A stretch of 64,000 bases of DNA from NCBI GenBank assembly GCA_020055655.1, contig JAIPUR010000005.1, forward strand, positions 62,001 through 126,000, given 5' to 3'. Both the position numbers and the translations under genes were made by a program. Under the pieces are notes generated by a model. It ran no database searches. It had not been told where the DNA came from and saw only the letters and a program-made list of their open reading frames with translations. Shown here in pieces: positions 35,811 through 44,838 of this stretch (the first letter of the stretch is position 1; each line of letters begins with the position of its first letter). Origin of the DNA: Methanosarcinaceae archaeon (lineage in GTDB: Archaea; Halobacteriota; Methanosarcinia; Methanosarcinales; Methanosarcinaceae).

Positions 35811-36675
35811 AGTTAAAGTATGCTTCTCCACTATCTGAATCATTAACAATGTCTATATCAACTGCTGAATCAGCATCAACTGTAAAATTATATGTTCCAG
35901 TTATGTTGTTTTCCAATGTAGCTTTGTACACATACGTGTCACCATCATTGGTTTCATCGATTATTGAAGGCGATCTTGTATATTGTCCTGAGTCCAGCGC
36001 ATATTCATCAATGAAAATAGAGACTCCTGATGAATCAAATACTTCAACAACGATTTGATGTGGATATTCATCCAAATTGGAAACTGTGAAAAACAGAGGT
36101 TCACTTTTCTGCCTGATAGTATCAGATCTTATTATGCTTTTAAGGTCAGATTTTTTATAGGCAACATATACTGTTTTTTGGGTTTCATTATCCATCACCC
36201 ATCCAACCTGTTCGATTATGTATCGGTCGTTGTTTGCATCTATTGATCCAAGTACAGTTTGATTGTCCATAGTAAAACGGACCTTACTTGCAGGCTTGTT
36301 CTCTATCCTTCCATTGTACTGATAGATTGGTGCCATATCCCTTTCAATTGTAGTACCATTTTCACCATCAAATAATTCTTTTACACCCTCATTGACCCAG
36401 ATACCAGATTCCATTTCCAAAATAAAGCCTGTACTTGCAAGGTGGAATTCCATTCTTCCTGTGTCTGCATGATGTTTAAATTCTTCAGTATCTATTGTTA
36501 TCAATTCGTATTTTGCTATTGTCGAAGGAATGGATATTTTGCTTTCAGCGTATGAGGCAGAATCTATAGTTTGGATGTACCCTTCGGAATGTTCATATTT
36601 TATTTCTCCTGATGGAGAAAGCAGTATTAATGCAAGATCCAGTATTGCAATAATTAAAATGTATTTCTTTTGCAG
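35785..36675 (-). CDS. Truncated propeptide of a reprolysin-like protease, CTG start
   Basis: The frame is open well upstream of the first TTG (36504). The only sensible start is CTG at 36675, preceded by AGGGG 7 nt away, giving the signal peptide LQKKYILIIAILDLALILLS. The region VRFTMDNQTVLGSIDANNDR, then YIIEQVGW, parallels the propeptide of the metalloprotease at 54219 (ITVSDEIVIGCIETNDNQYI). The metal-binding domain is absent, and the last residues (FQYFANFE) are encoded by the end of the IS at 35790-35810. So the protease gene has been cut by the IS. About 296 residues remain. A mutated ATG is an alternative to true CTG initiation. Confidence 0.65.
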   Translation of the reverse strand: MQKKYILIIAILDLALILLSPSGEIKYEHSEGYIQTIDSASYAESKISIPSTIAKYELITIDTEEFKHHADTGRMEFHLASTGFILEMESGIWVNEGVKELFDGENGTTIERDMAPIYQYNGRIENKPASKVRFTMDNQTVLGSIDANNDRYIIEQVGWVMDNETQKTVYVAYKKSDLKSIIRSDTIRQKSEPLFFTVSNLDEYPHQIVVEVFDSSGVSIFIDEYALDSGQYTRSPSIIDETNDGDTYVYKATLENNITGTYNFTVDADSAVDIDIVNDSDSGEAYFNFQYFANFE

Positions 36676-36705
36676 ATTTGTTCCCCTTGTTAGTAATCTT
36701 CAAGA

Positions 36706-38373
36706 TCACCTTAAATCAATCTCTTCACTGAGTCCACCAAGAAACTCCCACTTTACCTCTCCATAACGTGGATGTGGATAAGGTAATTCTCTCCTAACCT
36801 TAACCTCAACTAAAAATGCATAATTCTTTCCAGATTCCATATCTAATATGTATTCATAATGATTTGATCCTAAGTATTCTATAATCACCTGTTCTTCGTG
36901 CACTAATTCCATATCTTCATCTGAGTATAATCCATCAATAGGTGTAGAAGCACTTATTTGAACAGAAACAGGCAAGTTATTGGGTGCATCTCCTGTATTG
37001 TTACTAAAAAAGAAAGTGTCTTTGTTTTTGTAGTCTAGATTCATTGAAAGTATGATTCTTGAATGTGTTTGATTTATTGGAATAGCATTGATCTCCAAAC
37101 TCTCAATAAAAACATTGTTTTCAAGAGAATTGGATTCGAATGGGAAATATAAAATAATTGTCACAAGAAAAAGGGCAACAACTAGTATTATCAATCCAAC
37201 AATAAAAAGTAGTATTAATCCTGCAATACCTGCCTTCCACCAAGGGGGTCTAAAGTGAAAGGCTATTATAGATGATATTATTATCAGAACAATAATAACA
37301 ATAAATATTTCCTGCACTGGCTTAAGATTTATATTTTCCGAAGGATTATCTGCAAATGAATTGTTTTCAATGATATTTTTATCGTCTGAATATCGATGAT
37401 AAAGACTATGTTCTTCGTTTGACTGGAATGTATTGTTTTTAATTACATTGTTGTCAGTGCTTTCAATGCTTATTCCATGCAAATTGTTGGAGAATATATT
37501 TTGCTCGAAGATGTTTCTTGAACTTAAAGATGTTAAGCGTATTCCTGCATCTTTATTATCTGCAAAATTATTATTGCTGACTGAATTCGAGTTTGATAAC
37601 CATAAATGAATACCACACTGTTTGCTCTCATTGATATTGTTATCAAAGATTGTGTTTTTATCAGATGAAGTCAATGCCAGACCGATATTATTAAGGATTA
37701 CTTGATTCTGATCAATTGTATTGCGAGATGATTCCCTAAGGGCTATCCCATAGAGTTGATTACTATTGATCTCATTATCTATGATAATATTCTTGTCAGA
37801 TTCATCTAAATAGAAACCACGTTTATTTTCTTGAATGGTATTGTTTTCAACGTTGTTTCGAGTGGAAGCATGTAGATGGATTCCATGTTCAGTATTTAGA
37901 ATGAAAACACTGTCTTGAATATAGTTTCTGGAAGAACTCTCAATGTAAAGTCCGTCCTGAACATTTGTCATTACACTGTTTTGAATCTGTGAGTTATCCA
38001 CATTGTCTACGAAGATTCCTGCTGTAGGATGCGTATTATTTTTTCCCGCTATAGTTATGCCATTTATTTTTACATAATCTGAAAGAATGTGGATTACAGG
38101 TGATGTTGAATCATTGTATTCAATAGTTACATCTTTGGGATCAAGAGTCAAAGAGTAAATATTTACAGATTTATTGATAATGAGATTTTCACAGTATATT
38201 CCATTTTTAATAGCTATAGAATCATTTTCCTGAGCATGGTCAATTGCATCTTGGATTGAGGAAAAGGTGAAATTGGTGTTGTTATCATGCATATCCACTG
38301 TGATTGTAGCTGCAGAGACACAGTTAATGGTTAAAAGCAGAAAAATAATGATAATTATATTTATAAATTTCAT
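36706..38373 (-). CDS. NosD-type beta-helix surface protein with membrane segments
   Basis: 555 residues. A signal peptide (INIIIIIFLLLTINCVSAA) is followed by a right-handed parallel beta-helix of the NosD/CASH type (about 25-325) made of repeats like NNTIQENKRGFYLDESDKNI. Two or three membrane helices (about 345-410) and a second outer domain with a beta-sandwich look (about 415-555) follow. Such proteins bind or process surface polysaccharides, or act as adhesins. It is upstream of the truncated propeptide gene on the same strand (30 nt). GAGG precedes the ATG. Confidence 0.75.
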   Translation of the reverse strand: MKFINIIIIIFLLLTINCVSAATITVDMHDNNTNFTFSSIQDAIDHAQENDSIAIKNGIYCENLIINKSVNIYSLTLDPKDVTIEYNDSTSPVIHILSDYVKINGITIAGKNNTHPTAGIFVDNVDNSQIQNSVMTNVQDGLYIESSSRNYIQDSVFILNTEHGIHLHASTRNNVENNTIQENKRGFYLDESDKNIIIDNEINSNQLYGIALRESSRNTIDQNQVILNNIGLALTSSDKNTIFDNNINESKQCGIHLWLSNSNSVSNNNFADNKDAGIRLTSLSSRNIFEQNIFSNNLHGISIESTDNNVIKNNTFQSNEEHSLYHRYSDDKNIIENNSFADNPSENINLKPVQEIFIVIIVLIIISSIIAFHFRPPWWKAGIAGLILLFIVGLIILVVALFLVTIILYFPFESNSLENNVFIESLEINAIPINQTHSRIILSMNLDYKNKDTFFFSNNTGDAPNNLPVSVQISASTPIDGLYSDEDMELVHEEQVIIEYLGSNHYEYILDMESGKNYAFLVEVKVRRELPYPHPRYGEVKWEFLGGLSEEIDLR

Positions 38374-38441
38374 GTTTTCCTCTTAAAGCATAACTATAAA
38401 TAAATTATGAATAGGTTCTTGCACCAAATGTATAAATAAAT

Positions 38442-38468
38442 AAGTGAACTTTCTATGAAAGTTCACTT
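38442..38468 (-). terminator. Strong hairpin terminator after the C39_2 peptidase gene
   Basis: A perfect 12-bp stem, AAGTGAACTTTC with GAAAGTTCACTT and a 3-nt loop, lies 20 nt beyond the stop codon at 38488. In the direction of transcription it is followed by ATTTATTTAT. It separates the peptidase gene from the next operon. Confidence 0.65.
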
Positions 38469-38487
38469 TACTTTCTAATATTTTAAA

Positions 38488-39618
38488 TCATCCTAGGAAG
38501 GAATATCCTGTGGAAGTGGTATCACTTGAACAAACATACTGATAGACATTATCTTCGTAGTTGAAGTTCATATCTTGGGAGCGATACCATTTCATACTGT
38601 CATCTCCGCTCAATGTATTTGGATCGTTCAATCTGAAAGTTGAATATATTTCAACATCGTAGTATCCTTTTAGTACTACAGCATGGCAATTACCCCATGA
38701 ACTTTCTTCTGTAAGGTAGAATGGTCTTCCATCATCTACCATATCTTTAATCTTACCAATTGTGTAAGCTACAGTTCCTGATCTGGTTCCTTTTTGTAGG
38801 TAAACTCCTTGATCATCAAGATAATCCTGTGCTTCACTTGCACTCATTGAATCGTAGCCATTATAGACCCAAATGTCCCATATGTCCGGTGCACTGCTCG
38901 TATAATATTCTTCAAGCATTGCAGCAACGGTTTCACCACACGCATTTGAAGCAGCAGTATAACCATGGCCGTCCCAATATATTTCCCACTGGCTCCTTTG
39001 TGGTACACTTAGTACTACATTTGTTTTTGCTTCTACAGATGGAATGGTATTTTCATATATGCTCATTGAAGTACCACGGAGTCCTATTTGGCACTCTTTT
39101 CCATCGATATCAACATATCCTACAAATCCACCACTTCCATCATCATAAAATTCACCATGCAAAGTGTACTTTCCAGATTTGTCACTGACATCTACATAAG
39201 TTGCGTATTTTTTCGTTGCTCCTTCATAGCGTGTCATTGTCGTGTTTCCAATTTTTGTGTATATTGGTTTTGCACCTTCAGGAACATCCCAGCCTACAAA
39301 TACTTGAGTTGCTTCTCCGTAGAGCTTCACTTTCTTTTCTTTTCCATCCAGAGTAATTGTACCCTCGAGTCTTACCTGATTGTTTTCATCAATTATACCT
39401 GATAAAGCTGCAGATGCAGTCTTCTCAGATACTTTAGTTGTACTTAAATCAACTATTGAATCTTCAGTGGTTGGTATTATTAAAACACCACCTTCTTTTG
39501 TTAAATCAATACTAATTGGCGTTGTCGTCGAGTCGCTTTGAGCACATGCTATTGGAACTGTTGCTATGAGAATCATTAGCATTAGTCCAATAATTGTTCT
39601 AATGTTTGTCTTTTCCAT
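38488..39618 (-). CDS. Secreted C39_2-type cysteine peptidase
   Basis: 376 residues. The signal peptide (IGLMLMILIATVPIACA) is followed by a beta-rich propeptide-like domain (about 30-200) and a C39_2 peptidase domain. The catalytic Cys is in ASNACGETVAAMLEEYY and the His in GNCHAVVLKGYYDVE, with Asn/Asp in RLNDPNTL. It probably degrades peptides or proteins outside the cell. The leader (39619-39762) contains two hairpins arranged like those of the protease leaders further on. GAGG precedes the ATG. Confidence 0.78.
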   Translation of the reverse strand: MEKTNIRTIIGLMLMILIATVPIACAQSDSTTTPISIDLTKEGGVLIIPTTEDSIVDLSTTKVSEKTASAALSGIIDENNQVRLEGTITLDGKEKKVKLYGEATQVFVGWDVPEGAKPIYTKIGNTTMTRYEGATKKYATYVDVSDKSGKYTLHGEFYDDGSGGFVGYVDIDGKECQIGLRGTSMSIYENTIPSVEAKTNVVLSVPQRSQWEIYWDGHGYTAASNACGETVAAMLEEYYTSSAPDIWDIWVYNGYDSMSASEAQDYLDDQGVYLQKGTRSGTVAYTIGKIKDMVDDGRPFYLTEESSWGNCHAVVLKGYYDVEIYSTFRLNDPNTLSGDDSMKWYRSQDMNFNYEDNVYQYVCSSDTTSTGYSFLG

Positions 39619-39793
39619 TTATTTAGCCTCTTTTGGACACTCAAAGAAAAATAACTAAACACTTAAATTTCTTAAAGTCAACGTTATAGTGCTTTTAAGC
39701 GCTTCGAAATCCAGATTGGAGTTGGAATGTCTATCTGGATTTCGACCACATCTTTGATGTGTCATATAAAAATCTCATACTTAACTATAAAAG
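39619..39793 (-). promoter_or_regulatory. Structured leader of the C39_2 peptidase gene
   Basis: In transcript order: a TATA-like CTTTTATAG (39793-39785), a P1 hairpin CACATC-TTT-GATGTG (39761-39747), then after 2 nt a P2 hairpin of 12 bp (CGAAATCCAGAT with ATCTGGATTTCG, 39744-39705), then an AU-rich stretch to the start codon. The P1-P2 order and spacing are as in the leaders at 47569, 52136 and 55476, but the P2 sequence is entirely different. No GGGCCAT box is present here. Confidence 0.5.
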
Positions 39794-39886
39794 TATTTTT
39801 CCTGTCGTTTTTTGTTTAGACCTTTTTTAGCATTATTTTCTCTTTTGAATGTTTTTATAATAACTCATGAATATTATTGCTTTTAA

Positions 39887-39916
39887 GTTGGATGATAGGG
39901 CCATAAATTGTTAATA
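39887..39916 (+). promoter_or_regulatory. GGGCCAT box plus TTAATA, copy 1
   Basis: TTGGATGATAGGGCCATAAA followed 4 nt later by TTAATA (39911-39916), about 165 nt upstream of the 40080 gene. It is one of eight good copies in 39.9-55.7 kb. TTAATA is in TATA-box position, so the conserved box would be an upstream activator or operator site. Confidence 0.7.
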
Positions 39917-40079
39917 TACCTATAGTGAGAACATTAAATGTTTATGTGAAGATATGCTTAATTTATTACAATAGTATTGTTGTTTTAGATTTTAGGTATT
40001 CTTGGCATTGATAATATCACTTTCAAGATGAGGAGTTGGCATAATATCATCTTGGTGGTGGGGAAATAAGGTTAAAAAT

Positions 40080-41286
40080 ATGAAGACAAAAGATAAAATT
40101 GGTTCGATGTTTGTAGTTATCTTAGTACTTGGACTTTTATGTGTTTCATGTGTAAGTGCTCAGAGTAATTCGAAAGATGCAGTAAATATAGACGAGGCAA
40201 AAGAAGTGGCATCGTATTATGTGCAATACGTCCCTACTTTTATGAGTGATTTTACCGAGTGGAAGAAAGCAACTGTAGAAGAGGGAATAGCATACTATGA
40301 TCTTGAGGGTGAGAAATCAGCTTATTCATTCAATGTACTTAATGAGGGTGAATATGTTGGTTATATTATGATCTCAGCTACAAGAGATAATTATCCCGTT
40401 CTTGGATTCTCTAAGGGTAAGGTTCCTAATGCCATTATGGAATTGGCTGATACATCTGAATCTATTGTAAAAACAGAAGCAAGTAAAAAGCAACTAAGTG
40501 TTGAGAGTGCAACTCCTCTTTATCTCGGTGGTACTTTTTATTACATGCAATATTCATTAGTTGATTCGAAGGGAGAGATTGTAGCAAAGAAGATTGTAGA
40601 TTTGACTTCACCAACTGCTCCGATCTTTTATAATGAATCTGTAATTGAGAAGACTTTCGGAGATGAGGAGACGTTAAAGAAACGGCAATCAATTAAGGAA
40701 AAAGAAGCTGAACTACAATGGGATTCCATTGAAAACAGGATGTTAAGCGATACCGAATCCAGCGAGGTGTCTACAAGAAGTATTGGTTGGATCAGTGGGG
40801 TGCCTAATTATGACTGGTACATTGGTTGTACTCCCACCTCTGCCGGAATGGTCTTGGGATATTGGGAGGATAACGGTTATTCAGCTTTGCCTAGGTACTA
40901 CATTAATCTACAAGTTGGCTATGGAGATGGGTACATATGATTGGCCAGCAAATGGAACATGGCCATGGGACATGGATGATGGAATCGAAGCTGTTTGTGA
41001 TGACTATGGATATAGTAGCATTAGTTCTTCTAATGATTATTATTTGAGTTGGAGTGATACTAAGAACGAGATCAACAACGGCAGGCCATTTGTTCTAAGT
41101 ATGACATATGGTGGAACTGGTAGTGGTCATGATCAGGCTTATGGAATGCACAGTGTAACGTGTATGGGCTATTCTGATGGCACCGAGGATTATGTATTCT
41201 TGCATGATACATGGGATGATACTAATGAGCATTATCTTGTATTTGGTGATTGGGTAGCAGCAATGGGAACATGGGTAATACCCTGA
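40080..41286 (+). pseudogene. C39-like secreted peptidase, frameshifted
   Basis: Paralogue of 46369-47568. The signal peptide (VVILVLGLLCVSCVSAQ), a prodomain (DEAKEVASYYVQYVPTFMSD, then YVGYIMISATRDNYPVLGFS) and the catalytic Cys in GCTPTSAGMVLGYW are in the first frame. Near 40890 (CCTAGGTACTAC) one base has been lost, and the rest, including the His in MHSVTCMGYSDGTEDYVFLH, follows in the second frame (MEMGTYDWPANGTW). Joined, it gives about 401 residues. Leader hairpins lie at 39930-39942 (AACATT/AATGTT) and 40024-40054 (CAAGATGA with TCATCTTG). It is probably inactive unless the shift is a sequence error. Confidence 0.8.
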
Positions 41287-41353
41287 TTCTCTGTTTTTTT
41301 TAGAGATAAAAAAATATAAGTAAAGAATTCTGATATCCGTATGGAAGTTATCA

Positions 41354-42907
41354 ATGTTACTTAAAAGATGCTTATTGGGATTTTTGCTATTAATGTTAAC
41401 AAGTACTACCGGAGCATCTACTGTTGTTGTTGATAATAGTGGTAATGGAGAGTATTTTACTATTCAGGCCGCAATTAAAAATGCTGTTTCCGGGGATATT
41501 ATTATTGTTAATGAAGGTCAATACACCGAGAATGTCGTGGTTGATAAAGAGTTATCTATTATTTCAAATTCTTTGCCTTCGGAAAATACTATAATTCAAG
41601 CCAATGATCCTGATAGCAGTGTTTTTTCAGTGCAGGCAAATAATGTAACTATTGATGGATTCAATATAATAGGAATGAATGGTAGAAGACATGGAATATG
41701 TCTCAATGACTCAACTGGTTGCTCTATTACGAATAATACTTTATCGGGTAATTTTTGGGGAATTCATCTACTAGGTTCTGACAAGAACACGATATGGAGA
41801 AATATTTTGAGTGAAAACGATAGATATGGTATTTTTCTTGTAGAGTCTCATGACAATTCAATTGGTTATAACAATGTGAACAATCAGCTGGATGGGATTG
41901 TCCTTGACTCTTCTACTGGTAATATTCTGAGAAACAATTCTGTGAGTGAAAACCTCGAATCAGGTATCCTATTGATAGATGAAAGTGACAATAATCACTT
42001 GTACGGTAATCAGATGGTCAAGAACAAGTTCAATTTTGGAGATGAAAGTGGTTTCAATAACGTTGATGAAAGCAATATGGTTGATGGAAAAAATGTTCTT
42101 TATTTCAATGATGCGTCAGACCTCATAATCAATGCTTCTTCAAATGCTGGATTTTTATATTTTTATGATTGTGAAAATATTACCTTAAAAGATCTGGTTA
42201 TTGCAAATAATCTGCATGGAATTAGTTTCTATAACGCAGATGAAGTCAGTCTTTATAATATCAGTTGTTCAAATAATAAATATGGTTTGTATCTTGAAAG
42301 GACTTTGAATGGTGTAATTTCGGATTGCAACATTCAGGAAAACTCCTTGGCAGGGGTATATATTGGAGATTCTGAAAGGTGCTCGATAGAGAAGAATCAT
42401 ATCGTAAATAACGACAACGGTATTTATTTTGATGTATCGAAAAGTAATGATGCAAGTAAAAATCTGATTGCAAATAACTCAATAGGAATCTTGGAAGGTT
42501 TATCCGACAGTAATATAATAACTGACAATGAGCTTTCTAATAATGGTATTGGGATTTTTTTGTATTTATCAAGTAAAAACAAGATAGATAAGAATGAGTT
42601 TTTAACGAACAAGAATACCAGTATTTCTCTTCAATATTCAGATGAGAATATTGTGACAAATAACAAAATAAACGAAAGCAATGCAGGTATTGTGTTAGAA
42701 GAGTCAAGCAGGAACAACTCTGTTTCTGGTAATTATCTTTTTGATAATGGAGGATGCATCGTTGGGGAAGTGGATGAAAATATTTTTTTTAACAACACGT
42801 GCCAGAATACCGAAGGAAATCATTTCTTATCGTTTATCGATTTTGGTTGTTTGGTCTTTGTTATCTTAGGAGCGGCTTGGATGCAAAGGCATAGATATTT
42901 AAATTGA
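41354..42907 (+). CDS. NosD-type beta-helix surface protein
   Basis: 517 residues. A signal peptide (LLGFLLLMLTSTTGAST) leads into STVVVDNSGNGEYFTIQAAI, the usual entry to a NosD/CASH parallel beta-helix, then about 17 coils of the type NSVSENLESGILLIDESDNN. A C-terminal membrane helix (FIDFGCLVFVILGAAWM) with a basic tail anchors it. A surface-located carbohydrate-binding or structural role is likely. It starts 67 nt after the frameshifted peptidase and probably shares its promoter. Confidence 0.8.
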   Translation: MLLKRCLLGFLLLMLTSTTGASTVVVDNSGNGEYFTIQAAIKNAVSGDIIIVNEGQYTENVVVDKELSIISNSLPSENTIIQANDPDSSVFSVQANNVTIDGFNIIGMNGRRHGICLNDSTGCSITNNTLSGNFWGIHLLGSDKNTIWRNILSENDRYGIFLVESHDNSIGYNNVNNQLDGIVLDSSTGNILRNNSVSENLESGILLIDESDNNHLYGNQMVKNKFNFGDESGFNNVDESNMVDGKNVLYFNDASDLIINASSNAGFLYFYDCENITLKDLVIANNLHGISFYNADEVSLYNISCSNNKYGLYLERTLNGVISDCNIQENSLAGVYIGDSERCSIEKNHIVNNDNGIYFDVSKSNDASKNLIANNSIGILEGLSDSNIITDNELSNNGIGIFLYLSSKNKIDKNEFLTNKNTSISLQYSDENIVTNNKINESNAGIVLEESSRNNSVSGNYLFDNGGCIVGEVDENIFFNNTCQNTEGNHFLSFIDFGCLVFVILGAAWMQRHRYLN

Positions 42908-43108
42908 TCATTTCCAGTCTATAGGAAACTTAAAACAGCAAAATTCTAAAGGAAACGCTCCTCTTTTCTTTTTATTAAAATAGATCCGGTATTGGTGAGG
43001 GGAGATGGGAAGAAGTTGGTTCCAGGACAATAGATGTTGATTTGAAGCAGAGTTCATGATTACAAACCTATTCTTTTTTGTGTATTGCTTTGTATTCTGG
43101 TGTTCATA

Positions 43109-43138
43109 GTTGGATGATAAGGCCATAAATTCTTAATA
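43109..43138 (+). promoter_or_regulatory. GGGCCAT box plus TTAATA, copy 2
   Basis: GTTGGATGATAAGGCCATAAA (one base differs from consensus), then TTAATA at 43133-43138, about 75 nt upstream of the subtilase start at 43213. Confidence 0.7.
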
Positions 43139-43212
43139 TGCATAAAACAAAACTTTTTGATATTCAGGGTTGTTGGGCACTGATAAACAAGAATCCTGCC
43201 ACAGGAGAAAAC

Positions 43213-44046
43213 ATGAATATCAAAACAATATTCCTAATCGCAATGGTACTATTGTCATTACCATTTGTAGCAAACGCTAAACCAGTAATTGTAGGATACA
43301 ATGGAAATTTGAATGATGCTATTCTTGAAGAACACAATATTTCAAATTACACGGTTCATCAACAAATCAATGCTTTTTCAACAGATATATCTGAATCTAC
43401 CATAGAAGATCTGTTCAGTGAAAAGAAAATTCGCTATATAGAGGATGATATCTCTATTGGTGTTGTTGGCGTGGCATATGACTCTGAATTGTATGCAGTC
43501 AAAGTTTTAGACAGTACTGGCAACGGGCAGATATCTGATGTTATAGAAGGCATAGAGTGGGCTGTTGCAAATGATATGGATATAATTTCTATGAGTATTG
43601 GAACTACTGCTTATTCACAGGCATTTGAAGAAGCATGTGATCATGCATATAGTTCTGATGTTCTTTTGGTTGCTGCATCTGGTAACAGCGGAGATGGTGA
43701 TATAACTTCGAATAATGTTGAATATCCTGCAAAGTTCGACTCTGTAATGGCAGTTTCAGCCATTGACAGCACTGGAATTGCACCAATATGGAGTTCTGAT
43801 GGAGATGAAGTAGAGTTAGCTGCACCGGGAGTAAGCATCTATTCAACATTCCTGAATGACGACTATACTACAGAATCAGGAACCTCAATGGCAACGCCGT
43901 TTGTAGCCGGAGTTGCTGCATTGGTTAAAAGTGAGAATCAGTCCATGACTTCACAAGAAGTAAGAGAGCTGCTTTGCTCTACTGCGACTGACATTGGAAG
44001 TTCAGGAAAGGACCCTGTTTACGGGTTTGGACTTGTAACTATTTAG
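43213..44046 (+). CDS. Subtilisin-like protease lacking its Asp/His segment
   Basis: 277 residues from ATG 43213 (GGAG upstream). A signal peptide (IFLIAMVLLSLPFVANA) and an I9-like prodomain (to RYIEDD) are followed directly by IGVVGVAYDSELYAVKVLDS. In family S8 the segment between these, about 70-80 residues with the catalytic DTG and HGTHVAG motifs, should be present; it is missing by an in-frame deletion at about 43452. The Asn (AASGNSG) and Ser (SGTSMATPFVAG) regions remain. The product cannot be a normal protease. Its last 8 bp overlap the convergent 44039 gene. Confidence 0.85.
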   Translation: MNIKTIFLIAMVLLSLPFVANAKPVIVGYNGNLNDAILEEHNISNYTVHQQINAFSTDISESTIEDLFSEKKIRYIEDDISIGVVGVAYDSELYAVKVLDSTGNGQISDVIEGIEWAVANDMDIISMSIGTTAYSQAFEEACDHAYSSDVLLVAASGNSGDGDITSNNVEYPAKFDSVMAVSAIDSTGIAPIWSSDGDEVELAAPGVSIYSTFLNDDYTTESGTSMATPFVAGVAALVKSENQSMTSQEVRELLCSTATDIGSSGKDPVYGFGLVTI

Positions 44047-44836
44047 CTTTAAGCTCATAGTTTGGAATAGAGGAGAAAGTCTGATTCTCCTCCATCTTTA
44101 ACATATTAGTGTTGTTGTCATCAGATGCCAAAGCAGACTGTGGATAATATCTTTTAAATCTACCATCTTTCTCGAAGTTGATGAATTCATCTGCATGAAG
44201 CTCTTTGATGTGCCAATGTACCGTGCTCTTGTCAATATTGAGATCTTCGGACAATTCCTGTCCTGTTACACCCGGTTTTTTTGTTACGATCTCGATCAGC
44301 TTTTTACGGGTCTCGTTTCTCTTATGCAGATCAAGGACTTTTTGACCTTCCGTTTTTGAGCAAGTGATGTGAAAAATACCTTTTATTTTACCTTTTCTAA
44401 TCGTATGTATGCGATTAGAGAATTGCAATCTTGCAAGGTAGTACCTTAACGTGCCTCTCTTTAAATTCAAATCCTCAGCAATTTCAATCTCAAGGCAGCC
44501 TGGATTTTCAGATATGTAAGCGACTATTGCTTCAAGTTTCGGATTGGTATCCTTGGTGAATATCTTTCCGAGGAGAAGAGGTATGTATTTTACAAATGCA
44601 AAGGTCGAGAGAGTTGCTCCACCTATTACGGATAGTTGTATCCATAGTGGCAGGTTCCAAAAAGTAATATTTTTATCGGCACCGCTGCTGTCAACAATTT
44701 CGTCTTCAGCATAATCACCAACTGATGGGGTTACAATGTAACCGCCGTTGTCGCCAGAAATAGCACAAGCTAATGATGTTATTCCTAAAAAAATGAGCAG
44801 GATAATTCCTGCTCTGAGGAACAAACATTTTTTCAT
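44039..44836 (-). CDS. Membrane-anchored regulator with two winged-helix domains
   Basis: 265 residues. N-terminal signal or anchor (FLRAGIILLIFLGITSLACA), a short outer segment, a membrane helix (LWIQLSVIGGATLSTFAFVK), then two cytoplasmic winged-helix domains: VAYISENPGCLEIEIAEDLN with LKRGTLRYYLARLQF, and IVTKKPGVTGQELSEDLNID with KSTVHWHIKELHAD. This is the layout of archaeal membrane-bound one-component regulators. It starts 2 nt after the secreted protein gene at 44839, so the two are an operon and may be sensor and regulator. It could control the box-bearing genes around it; this is inference. Confidence 0.8.
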   Translation of the reverse strand: MKKCLFLRAGIILLIFLGITSLACAISGDNGGYIVTPSVGDYAEDEIVDSSGADKNITFWNLPLWIQLSVIGGATLSTFAFVKYIPLLLGKIFTKDTNPKLEAIVAYISENPGCLEIEIAEDLNLKRGTLRYYLARLQFSNRIHTIRKGKIKGIFHITCSKTEGQKVLDLHKRNETRKKLIEIVTKKPGVTGQELSEDLNIDKSTVHWHIKELHADEFINFEKDGRFKRYYPQSALASDDNNTNMLKMEENQTFSSIPNYELKAK

Positions 44837-44838
44837 AA

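Noticed and set aside
34524-35816. Target-site duplication around the ISH3-type element
   Set aside because: AAGTT and AAAGT next to the ends do not match in register; no convincing duplication.
41354-42907. Beta-helix repeats read as a DNA tandem repeat
   Set aside because: The repeats are at protein-fold level with poor DNA identity.
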